From Patescibacteria group bacterium UBA6164 (GTDB lineage Bacteria; Patescibacteriota; Gracilibacteria; BD1-5; UBA6164), in the NCBI GenBank assembly GCA_002422305.1, contig DIUG01000060.1:1-14573 (forward strand): 14,573 nucleotides of DNA, written 5' to 3'. Within the stretch, counting starts at the first letter, position 1, and each line of letters begins with the position of its first letter. The position numbers were made by a program, and so were the translations under genes. Under the pieces are notes generated by a model. It searched no databases and was not told where the DNA came from. It saw only the letters and a list, made by a program, of their open reading frames with translations. Below are positions 8,815 to 14,573 of this stretch, piece after piece.

Positions 8815-8848
8815 AAAAAAACAAAAAAAACTTTTTTTTGTTTTTTTT
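8815..8848. repeat. A-tract/T-tract hairpin
   Basis: A7-C-A8, a single C at 8831, then T8-G-T8: a 16-bp A:T stem with a one-base centre. It lies between the terminator of the 54-aa gene and the start of the nucleosidase gene. Such tracts bend DNA and may act as an UP-like element or transcription boundary. Function not evident. Confidence 0.5.
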
Positions 8849-8881
8849 AAGTAAAAATGACTGAAATCTATATTTTATAAT

Positions 8882-8914
8882 AAAAAGATGACTTCACAAT
8901 AAAGTCATCTTTTT
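8882..8914 (-). terminator. Intrinsic terminator of the 54-aa gene
   Basis: Arms AAAAAGATGACTT (8882-8894) and AAGTCATCTTTTT (8902-8914) enclose a 7-nt loop. On the minus strand the stem starts a few bases after the stop of the small gene and ends in a five-T run. Symmetric enough to work in both directions. Confidence 0.8.
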
Positions 8915-8919
8915 TTATT

Positions 8920-9084
8920 TTATTCAGTTACATCCCCTGAAGGAATAACAAAATAATTTTTTTCATTTTTATTTTCTGAAAAATTCTCTGAAAATTCCAA
9001 AGAACACTCCTTTTTAAAGGCTTCTTCATATGGATCATCATTAAGAAAAATTCCCAAAAAATTTTTTATTATATCTATAAACAT
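8920..9084 (-). CDS. 54-aa protein of unknown function
   Basis: MFIDIIKNFLGIFLNDDPYE opens a 54-residue acidic protein ending in FVIPSGDVTE. I recognise no family. The first 14 residues form an amphipathic or hydrophobic helix; the remainder is polar with two EN-rich stretches (FSENFSENKNEKN). Evidence that it is a real gene: a Shine-Dalgarno AAAGGAG 7-8 nt before ATG 9084, the strongest in the window; a consensus promoter (TTGATT, 16 nt, TATAAT) upstream; and a strong intrinsic terminator right after the stop. It forms its own transcription unit divergent from the TrpR-like regulator. Its two glycines are GGA and GGG, so it would read the same in the standard code. It could be a small membrane-associated or stress protein. 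Confidence 0.7.
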   Translation of the reverse strand: MFIDIIKNFLGIFLNDDPYEEAFKKECSLEFSENFSENKNEKNYFVIPSGDVTE

Positions 9085-9119
9085 AAAATTTCTCCTTTAT
9101 TTTTATTATTTGAAAATTG

Positions 9120-9147
9120 ATTATAGCAATAATCTAAGAAAAATCAA
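9120..9147 (-). promoter_or_regulatory. Promoter of the 54-aa gene
   Basis: On the minus strand: -35 TTGATT (9142-9147), 16-nt spacer, -10 TATAAT (9120-9125). This matches a sigma-70-type promoter and lies ~35 nt ahead of the start codon and its AAAGGAG. Confidence 0.7.
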
Positions 9148-9153
9148 ATTTTT

Positions 9154-9181
9154 TTGTCTTTTTTTATATAGATGGTATAAT
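9154..9181 (+). promoter_or_regulatory. Distal promoter of the TrpR-like gene
   Basis: -35-like TTGTCT (9154-9159), 16-nt spacer, extended -10 TGGTATAAT (hexamer 9176-9181), pointing right. It is back to back with the promoter of the 54-aa gene. Confidence 0.5.
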
Positions 9182-9213
9182 ACATTTTGTGCGACTATAT
9201 CTTAAAAAAAAAT

Positions 9214-9241
9214 TTGACATTAAACTATTTATTAATATATT
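9214..9241 (+). promoter_or_regulatory. Proximal promoter of the TrpR-like gene
   Basis: -35 TTGACA (9214-9219, consensus), 16-nt spacer, -10 TATATT (9236-9241). The predicted start of transcription near 9248 leaves a ~25-nt leader before ATG 9272. Confidence 0.65.
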
Positions 9242-9253
9242 AGTTAAGTAATA
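9238..9253. promoter_or_regulatory. Candidate operator overlapping -10/+1 of the TrpR-like gene
   Basis: TATTAGTTAAGTAATA is a 16-bp palindrome with one mismatched pair, centred on TTAA. The core TAGTTAA is shared with the E. coli trp operator (ACTAGTTAACTAGT). Its position over the -10 and start site fits autorepression by the adjacent TrpR-family protein. Inference from one site. Confidence 0.4.
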
Positions 9254-9271
9254 CATTTTTAACAAAAAAAT

Positions 9272-9535
9272 ATGAAATTAACAGAATCTTTAGAATTGCT
9301 TACTGCACTTTTATCAAAAGTAAAAGATGATAATGATTTATCAGATATACTTGAAGATATTTTAACACCTTCTGAAATAGTAGAAATTTGAGATAGAATA
9401 CAGGTAATTCAAATGCTTAAAAATTGAATTTCACAAAGAGAAATAGCTAGTAAGCTATGAATTTCTATTACAACTGTTAGTAGATGAAGCAGGTTATTAA
9501 ATTTTGAAAGAAAAGCTATACAAAATTATGTATAA
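9272..9535 (+). CDS. TrpR/YerC-family transcriptional repressor
   Basis: An 87-aa all-helical protein. The order LTPSEIVEIGDRIQVIQMLKNGISQREIASKLGISITTVSRGSRLL (about 31-76) is the Trp-repressor superfamily pattern: a helix with the Asp-Arg pair, then the HTH SQREIASKLGISITTVSRG, which closely parallels the E. coli TrpR recognition helix region ending TRGSNSL. It is closer in length to YerC/YecD proteins, which lack the N-terminal arm of TrpR. It would bind DNA as a dimer, possibly in response to an amino acid. No trp biosynthesis genes are present here, so tryptophan as ligand should not be assumed; the downstream aspartate/peptide genes are the obvious candidate targets. Two promoters and a palindromic candidate operator lie just upstream. 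Glycines in the HTH (KLGIS, SRGS) are TGA. Confidence 0.88.
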
Positions 9536-9555
9536 TTTTTTTTAAAGAAAGTGTA

Positions 9556-9584
9556 TTGGTCTAATAATATAGTATTATGATAAT
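9556..9584 (+). promoter_or_regulatory. Weak candidate promoter upstream of the salvage cluster
   Basis: TTGGTC (9556-9561), 17-nt spacer, GATAAT (9579-9584); a small inverted repeat (ATAATATAGTATTAT, 9564-9578) fills the spacer. In this AT-rich DNA such matches arise by chance, so confidence is low. Confidence 0.25.
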
Positions 9585-9606
9585 AAAGTGATTAAGAATA
9601 ATTAAC

Positions 9607-9640
9607 TTGACTTCAAAAAAAAAAAAAAAATGACTATAAA
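9607..9640 (+). promoter_or_regulatory. Candidate promoter with an A16 tract in the spacer
   Basis: TTGACT (9607-9612) and TATAAA (9635-9640) flank a 22-nt spacer holding 16 consecutive A (9615-9630). A 22-nt spacer is too long for normal sigma-70 use; loss of about 5 A would give 17. A change in tract length could therefore switch the promoter. It precedes the gene cluster starting at 9690. Confidence 0.35.
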
Positions 9641-9648
9641 ATAATTCC

Positions 9649-9665
9649 AGTAAATAATATTTACT
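9649..9665. promoter_or_regulatory. Inverted repeat just downstream of the A16 promoter
   Basis: AGTAAAT-AAT-ATTTACT: perfect 7-bp arms, spacer 3. It begins 9 nt after the -10-like hexamer, where a repressor would block transcription. It is a possible target of the TrpR-like protein, though it does not clearly match the palindrome at 9238. Confidence 0.3.
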
Positions 9666-9689
9666 ATTTATTTTATAATATATTATTTT

Positions 9690-9987
9690 ATGGACAAAAA
9701 TACAAGTTTTTTTTTCAGATGATCTGAAAGTATATAGTACTTCTATTTGAAGTAATGGCTCTTTGTTTTCTGATATAATGCCAAATAGTTTAATAGAAAT
9801 TATAACAGAAAAATGAAAAACTTATAGAACATCCATGATAGATGAACTTTCATTCGTTTCATTGGTTCAACAAGTTGCTTGAGATACAATAAAGATTTTA
9901 AAAATCAAAGATAGTTGTATAAATGAATTTATGTCTTCCTTAAAAATTTCTGATGAAATTAAAAATAAAATAAAGAAATATGTATAA
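9690..9987 (+). CDS. Small unknown ORF with a frame break at a T9 tract
   Basis: No family recognised. ATG 9690 reads MDKNTSFFF and then meets TAG after 15 codons. The frame one base further on is open from the T tract (9707-9715) to TAA 9985-9987 and encodes SDDLKVYSTSIGSNGS, then SLIEIITEKGKTYRTSMIDELSF, ending KIKKYV. With eight T instead of nine, the two join into a ~98-aa acidic protein. Alternatives are a shorter protein starting at the in-frame ATG 9778 (69 aa), or a non-ATG start. The T9 tract could be an assembly error, a site of transcriptional slippage, or a phase-variable switch. The 3' end overlaps the start of the next gene by 8 nt, which supports translation to the end. It lies between the TrpR-like gene and the deacylase gene. 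Confidence 0.5.
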
Positions 9988-10921
9988 TTTATTGAGTAAA
10001 CAATATGAGTGAATAATATGAGTTGAATTAATTGATTCATTAATAGATTGACCTAATTTATGAGTATCAGTTTGTACTCATTGATGAGAAATTGTATGAT
10101 TAGATATTTTAAAAAATATTATTCATGAAGTTAAACTAAATGAGAATATTTTAAAATGAAAAATCTTTCTTATATTAAATAATATTGAAGCATTTAAGAA
10201 ATATAATGAACTTATAAATGATTGAAATAAGATTACTGAAAAGGAATTAGTATCTACAAGATTTATAGAGGAAAATATGAACAGATGTTGTTCAATAGAA
10301 AATTTAAAAGAATCCAATTCTATAGAAGTTAGAAGAATTTTAGAATTATTGCCAGTATTAAATAAATTAGATTTTTTGTTTGATATACATTCTACTTATA
10401 GTCCATCGGATTCTATGATGATTTTAACAAAAAAAAGTTATCAAGAATTTAGTGATGTTTTTAATGTAGATAAAGAATTAGTTTGAATTACAGAAGTCCA
10501 AGTTTGAAAACCATTTATAGATATAGTTGAAAGAAATTGATGAGTATGAATTTGAATAGAAAGTTGATGCCAATTAGATAGTTCATGATATAAAATATGA
10601 ACAGATAATTTACTTAGATTACTTATAAATTTATGAATGATTGATTGAAATTTAGAATTAGTAAAGTCTTTATTATTAGAAAAAGTAAATAAGCAAACAT
10701 TAAATATTTTTGGAAGTGTAATTGTAAAATCAAGAGAATTTAAATTTTATAAAGATTACAAGCATTTAGATAAAGTAAAAACATGAGAATTATTTTGTTT
10801 TGATTGAGAAAAAGATTTATATGCAGAAAAAGATTTTTTGGTAATTATGCCAAAACAAAAATTATCAGATGCATCAAAATTGATTTGAGAGGAATGATGT
10901 TTTATGTGAGAAATAATTTAG
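9980..10921 (+). CDS. Zinc deacylase of the AstE/AspA family (succinylglutamate desuccinylase/aspartoacylase)
   Basis: A 313-aa protein. Motifs in family order: VSVCTHGGEIVG with zinc ligands H34 and E37; FIEENMNRCC with the substrate-binding N101-R102; FDIHSTYSPSDSM with zinc ligand H137; and GIGIESGC with catalytic E194. Family members hydrolyse the amide bond of N-acyl amino acids (N-succinylglutamate, N-acetylaspartate), releasing an acid and a free amino acid. The C-terminal ~100 residues form the usual beta-rich lid (FGSVIVKSREFKF, KDFLVIMPKQ). Glycine is 25 TGA against a single GGA by my count, including THGGE and ESG. The start overlaps the previous ORF by 8 nt; the next gene begins 18 nt after the stop. 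The racemase and M20 peptidase downstream make an acidic amino-acid substrate plausible, but this is inferred. Confidence 0.88.
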
Positions 10922-10939
10922 AAAATAATTAAAATAGTT

Positions 10940-11872
10940 ATGAATTCAAATAGTATAATGAATTCCTTTTTGCTAAGTAAGGATAAAGAATTAGGATCAA
11001 ATAAAATTTCATATACAAGTTCTGCAATAGATTTACAAAATTTATGTAAATCTATTGTAAATGATACTTTGGATTGAAATATAGTTTTAACAACATGAAT
11101 TTGACTAAATGATATTTGAGTTCCCATTCGTTGTCCAGCATTGATAATTCCAGCTTTAAAAATTATTAGAAATTTAGTTAATTTATGAATCAATAATATA
11201 GAATATTCTATTTATCAAGCAACATCTTTTATAATAAAAGAAAATTCTTTGGATGAAAATTTAGCTAAAAATAATTCTAAAATAATACAAAATTATTTAA
11301 AATGGTACATTTTAGAATATTATAATGATATTTTTGATAAAATTTCATTTGACTTTAATTTAGATTTGGATGAAAATAATTTATTAAATGTAGCTGAAAA
11401 TATAAAATGATTATTATGAAATCAAGATATAAATTTAGCAATGTGAAAATTGGTAAATTATGCCGAAAGTAAATGAAAAAGTGAAACTTCAGCTTTTATA
11501 TATGGATCTGCAAATATAGTTAGTAATTGACATGTAGGAGATTATTATCCAGTTAAAAATGAAAGTAGTGATATAATAATTCCTATTTGATGAAAAAAAG
11601 AAAAGCCATTTTTTAATTTATGAAAAGTTTATGAAGAAAATTATAATGTAGATTATAATAAAAAAATTATAATTCCATTATTACAAAAAACTTGAGAAAT
11701 TCCGACATATTATCCTAGTAAATGAGAAGATTACATATCTTCCAATTATGAATTTATCCCATTATCATGAGATAAATTAAATCATTTAGTTGAATTTGAT
11801 AGAAATATTATTTTGTCAGAATTATGAGTTTGATTTGAATTTAATAAATTAATACAAAAAATATTATGATAA
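10940..11872 (+). CDS. 310-aa protein of unknown function
   Basis: I do not recognise this protein. It is a soluble-looking chain with no transmembrane segment or signal peptide. Notable blocks: LTTGIGLNDIGVPIRCP (51-67) followed by a helix PALKIIRNLVNLGINNIEYSI; a Leu/Asn/Asp-rich middle (KISFDFNLDLDENN); a Gly/Ser block SAFIYGSANIVSNGHVGDYY near 184-203; IIIPIGGKKEKPFFNLGK; and GEIPTYYPSKGEDYISSNYE near the end. An alternating early strand and conserved-looking GIGLNDIG loop followed by a helix suggest a nucleotide- or substrate-binding alpha/beta fold, but no catalytic motif is certain. The 3' end overlaps the racemase start by 7 nt (TTATGATAA: its ATG lies across the last codons), so the two are translationally coupled and probably act together. 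Confidence 0.85.
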
Positions 11873-12579
11873 GAAGTCCTTTAATTTGAGTACTTTGAGG
11901 TATGTGACCATATGCTTCACTTAGGTGTTATGAACTAATTTTAAAAGAGTCTATAAAATATTCTAATTGAAGAAAAAATAGTGATTTTCCACATATTATT
12001 ATAGATAATATACCAGTTAAAGAATTGACAAGTTCTGAAGAAAGTTTGAAAGAAACAGTTTTTTATGTTAAAAATGAATATGAAAGATTGAAAAATAATT
12101 GAGCTAATATTTTTATTATGGCTTGTAATACTATGCATTTATATTATAATGAAATATTTGAAGATGAAAATAATATTATTAATTTATCATTAATAAATGA
12201 AACAGTTAATAAAATAAAACAAGATTTTTTTGAAACAGTAGGTATTTTATGAACTATAAATACTGTAAAAAGTTGATTATATACAACTGCACTAGAAAAA
12301 AAATGAATTTTATGAGTTAATATTGAAGATGAAAGTATTTTAGGCGATATAAATAATATTATAAAAAAAATAATATGATGAGTTACTATTTTAAACGATG
12401 ATGAAATAAATACATTAACAAGTAGTGTTGCAATTTTACAAGAAAAATGAGCAAAAAGTATTATTTTAGGATGTACGGAGTTACCAATAGCTTTTAAACA
12501 TATTGATGTTGATATAAAATTATATGATCCAATGATTATTGCAATAAGAAAAGCATTAGAATATTATTACAATAAATAA
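11866..12579 (+). CDS. Aspartate/glutamate racemase family protein
   Basis: A 237-aa cofactor-independent racemase. It opens with IGVLGGMGPYAS (7-18), the phosphate/carboxylate-binding loop typical of aspartate racemases. The two catalytic cysteines are both present: C87 in FIMACNTMH and C203 in ILGCTELP. GILGTINTV (126-134) is the domain-2 loop. Members interconvert L- and D-Asp or Glu by two-base proton transfer. GGMGP and CNTMH favour the aspartate racemase (RacD-like) branch over MurI, whose N-terminal motif is usually DSGxGG. A D-amino-acid for peptidoglycan is one possible use; degradation of D-Asp is another. Starts within the stop region of the unknown 310-aa gene; the next gene follows after 9 nt. 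Confidence 0.9.
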
Positions 12580-12588
12580 AAGTATACA

Positions 12589-13026
12589 ATGAAAACACTT
12601 TTTATTTGTTCTGCAAATGTATGAAGAAGCCAAATAGCAGAATGATATTATAATAAGTTTACAAATACTACAGACTGAATAAGTTCAGCATTAATAGAAG
12701 ATAGAAGAGAAAAATATAATTTTTCTCCAACTAAAGAGGTTATTGATTTAATGGTAGATGATGAAGTAGATATCACAGCTCAGAAAATTAAACTTTTAAC
12801 TAGATCTTTTTGTGAAGAATCACAAAGTATAATTTTACTTTTAAATCCAATAGATAAATTATCAGAATTTGAAATTGAATGAAAAAATGCAGTAAGTTTT
12901 TTGTTAGATAATTATAGCAAAAAACTAAAAATTCTTCCTATACAAGATCCCTTTTGAGAATGAATAGAAAAAGTTTATTTAATAAGGAATCAAATAAAGG
13001 ATATAATTAAGTCATTGTTAAATTAA
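12589..13026 (+). CDS. Low-molecular-weight phosphatase/ArsC-like protein
   Basis: A 145-aa protein. The N-terminal P-loop FICSANVGRSQIAEGYYN gives the C(X)5R(S) signature: C7, R13, S14. The general-acid loop is IQDPFGEG (D120-P121). The context NVGRSQIAEG is nearer to ArsC-type proteins (NAGRSQMAEG) than to classic CxGNxCRS phosphatases. The redox cysteine pair of thioredoxin-coupled arsenate reductase is not seen; only C75 is present besides C7. A phosphatase acting on a small metabolite or phosphoprotein is therefore more likely than arsenate reduction. The spacing from the racemase is 9 nt, indicating one operon. No terminator is obvious after its stop. P-loop glycine G12 is TGA. Confidence 0.82.
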
Positions 13027-13044
13027 ATTTTTAAAAATACTATA

Positions 13045-13075
13045 ATTATGAATAAAAATAATAAACAAATAAACT
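13045..13075. repeat. 31-bp direct repeat, copy 1
   Basis: Exact copy of 14348-14378 (begins ATTATGAATAAAAATAATAA). It holds a tiny ORF, MNKNNKQIN..., that continues to 13101. Copy 2 directly precedes an IS3-type transposase fragment, so this copy is probably an IS remnant or insertion scar. Confidence 0.65.
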
Positions 13076-13112
13076 ATTTAGATTGATTTTGTATAAAATA
13101 ACTTTAAAAATT

Positions 13113-14306
13113 ATGAATGAAAATGAAAAATTAGAATCTGATAATGATTCTCAAAAATCTATTACTAATGATGTAGAAAATTTAAAAAATGATATTTGAG
13201 AAAAAGTTTTTAGTTGTTTAACTGAAGAAATACTTGATTTAAGTAAAAAGTTTATTCTTATAAAATCTGATCCAGAAAATAAGAAAGAACTTAATGAAAT
13301 TTTAGATTTAGCAGAAGAACAACTAAAAGAATTTACTATTGAACATTTTGAAAAAAATGGTTCAAAAAGTATTTTAGTATACAATACCGAAAAAAGAGCT
13401 GAGAAATTTAAAATTATACTTAATGGTCATTTAGATGTAATTCCTTGAAAAGACTATCAATATTTTCCAAAAATTGAGAATTGAAAACTATATGGAGTTT
13501 GATCAATGGATATGAAATCAAATGTAGCTTGTTTGATAAAGGTTTTTAAAAATATTGCAAAAAAGCTAGATTACCCTATTTGATTACAATTAGTTACTGA
13601 TGAGGAAATATGAGGTTTTGATTGAACTAAATATCAAATAGAACAATGAGTTAGAAGTGATTTTATTATTGCATGAGAGACAACAAATTTTGATATAGTA
13701 AATAAAGCAAAATGAGGTTGTTGGTTGAAAATAACTAGTAAATGAATTACTGCTCATTGAGCTTATCCATGGAAATGAGAAAATGCAATAATTAAGATGA
13801 ATAATTTTCTAGAAATATTATTTAATAAGTATCCAATACCTAGAGAACAAGAATGGATTACCACAGTTAATTTAGCCAAAATAGAAACATCAAATCAAAC
13901 ATTTAATAAAATTCCAGACAACTGTACTTCATGGCTTGATATAAGATTTACTCCTGATAAGGAAAAATTAATATTAGATGAAATTAAAAATATAATTCCA
14001 AATGATTTTGATATTGAAATTATTGCGAATGAATCTTCTCTTTTTGTTGAAGAAAATAATTATTTTTTACAAAAGTTAAAAATAATTACAGAAAATATAA
14101 ACAAAAAATCATCTAATTTTTATTGAGCACAATGATCGTCTGATGCTAGGCATTATACTAGAATTTGATGTGATTGAATTGAATTTTGACCTATTTGATG
14201 ATGAATAGGTACAGATGAAGAATGGGTTGATATAAAGAGTTTAGAGACATTTTATATAATACTAGAAAAATTTTTAATAGATTTAAATGAAAAACGATAT
14301 TATTAG
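13113..14306 (+). CDS. M20 family metallopeptidase/deacylase (ArgE/DapE-like)
   Basis: A 397-aa protein. M20 motifs: NGHLDVIPG (metal ligand H106, catalytic D108), GVGSMDMKSNVA (bridging D133), TDEEIGG (E164/E165), AGETTN (metal ligand E189), KGITAHGAYPWKGENAI (H215, lid/dimer region) and SSDARH (344-347). Members hydrolyse N-acyl amino acids or dipeptides with one or two zinc ions. At the C-terminal ligand position, where the family normally has a His before TxxE, the sequence is IGTDEEWV, with a GGT Gly at 366. The second metal site is therefore likely altered. The first ~30 residues are an acidic extension (ESDNDSQ) and a later start is possible. The gene follows the LMW-phosphatase-like gene by 86 nt and is flanked by two 31-bp repeats, so it may be a later addition to the operon. 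Confidence 0.88.
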
Positions 14307-14347
14307 TGAATTTTTATCATATTTTAATCATTACAAAAACTGAAATT
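14307..14347. other. Short intergenic stretch after the M20 gene
   Basis: No hairpin terminator or promoter is evident between the M20 stop and the repeat. Confidence 0.4.
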
Positions 14348-14378
14348 ATTATGAATAAAAATAATAAACAAATAAACT
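14348..14378. repeat. 31-bp direct repeat, copy 2
   Basis: Identical to 13045-13075. It runs into the transposase fragment; translated in frame 2 it gives MNKNNKQIN, which resembles the NNKQI-type segment often preceding the second Asp region of IS150-like transposases. Confidence 0.65.
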
Positions 14379-14573
14379 TTCTAGTAATTTATGATTAAAC
14401 TTCGTTTTAGAAACTATTAAATCAACTAAGATAAACTTAGAATGAAGCATTATTCATTCAGACCAAGGATTTCATTATACAAATCCTAGTTATCAAACAT
14501 TATTAAAGAAAAAATGAGTTATTCAATCCATGTCTAGAAAATGAAATTGTTTAGATAATGCTCCTACTGAATC
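14368..14573 (+). pseudogene. IS3-family (IS150-like) DDE transposase, 5'-truncated, runs off window
   Basis: With TGA=Gly the frame reads LGLNFVLETIKSTKINLEG, then SIIHSDQGFHYTNPSYQ, then TLLKKKGVIQSMSRKGNCLD and NAPTE at the window edge. HSDQGxxY carries the second catalytic Asp of the rve/IS3 integrase core; IQSMSRKGNCLDNAPTES carries the final Glu. This catalyses transposition by cut-and-paste through a circular intermediate. Upstream, the frame closes at TAA 14365-14367, and the NKNNKQIN segment lies in another frame, so the N-terminal half with the first Asp is missing or frame-shifted. Whether the remainder is intact lies beyond the window. TGA is used at conserved Gly (RKGNC), so the element has adapted to, or long resided in, a recoded genome. 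Confidence 0.8.

Noticed and set aside
8815..8914. CRISPR array or riboswitch from the dense hairpins
   Set aside because: No repeated unit with spacers, and the hairpins are a simple A/T tract and a terminator.
9272..9535. Calling the repressor trpR with a tryptophan regulon
   Set aside because: The fold family is clear but no trp genes or known operator array are present, so no ligand or symbol is assigned.
10918..11193. Minus-strand ORF of 91 aa, and similar ones at 10123-10317, 11941-12138 and 13151-13384
   Set aside because: They lie opposite genes with recognisable motifs or continuous coupled frames and have no support of their own.
10940..11872. Class I tRNA-synthetase-like or cyclodipeptide synthase-like fold
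   Set aside because: The early Gly-loop plus helix is suggestive, but neither HIGH/KMSKS nor the CDPS catalytic residues can be identified.
12589..13026. Arsenate reductase arsC
   Set aside because: The P-loop fits but the redox cysteine pair and any ars neighbours are missing.
1680..14306. Many split reading frames read as pseudogenes
   Set aside because: Apart from the T9 case and the truncated transposase, every break is an in-frame TGA, resolved by TGA=Gly.
1..14573. TGA as tryptophan (table 4, as in mycoplasmas)
   Set aside because: TGG is used for Trp in conserved places (EPWHWRYVG, WGRGF) and TGA falls on glycine columns.

Overview
The window reads as one piece of a very AT-rich genome in which TGA is a glycine codon (translation table 25), as known for the candidate phyla Absconditabacteria (SR1) and Gracilibacteria (BD1-5/GN02). 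Under the standard code nearly every gene breaks into fragments. With TGA=Gly almost all of them become full-length ORFs, and TGA falls on invariant glycines: the SDR TGxxxGIG motif, the JetD GDxDxHG motif, the RlmE DxGxxPG motif, and the aspartoacylase THGGE and ESG motifs. Trp is TGG. No rRNA, tRNA or CRISPR array was seen.

Layout. (1) 1-1539, + strand: the 3' end of a Wadjet jetC (SMC-like ATPase) followed by a complete jetD (nuclease subunit). This is the right-hand edge of a Wadjet plasmid-defence operon. (2) 1540-1679: two hairpins between convergent genes. (3) 1680-9084, - strand: a membrane-anchored tandem thioredoxin/DsbA protein; then, in transcription order, an MBL-fold hydrolase, a membrane-anchored VanY-type M15B peptidase and the 23S rRNA methyltransferase RlmE, closed by a strong terminator; then an SPL-like radical SAM protein followed 3 nt later by a short-chain dehydrogenase; a nucleosidase of the MTA/SAH family; and a 54-aa unknown protein with the best Shine-Dalgarno sequence in the window. 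(4) About 9085-9271: a divergent promoter region. (5) 9272-14306, + strand: a TrpR/YerC-type repressor, then a tight run of genes. These are a small unknown ORF whose start region is split by a T9 tract, an AstE/AspA zinc deacylase, a 310-aa protein I do not recognise, an aspartate/glutamate racemase, an ArsC/LMW-phosphatase-like protein and an M20 peptidase. (6) 14307-14573: a piece of an IS3-family (IS150-like) DDE transposase running off the window, preceded by a 31-bp repeat also present before the M20 gene.

How it fits together. The right half looks like a small amino-acid or peptide salvage cassette: N-acyl-amino-acid deacylase, peptidase/deacylase and acidic amino-acid racemase. The upstream TrpR-like regulator and an A16 tract in a possible promoter suggest regulated or variable expression, but this is inference. 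The left edge shows that a recoded genome carries Wadjet. The centre holds cell-envelope functions (M15B peptidase, DsbA-like oxidoreductase) and RNA/nucleoside housekeeping.
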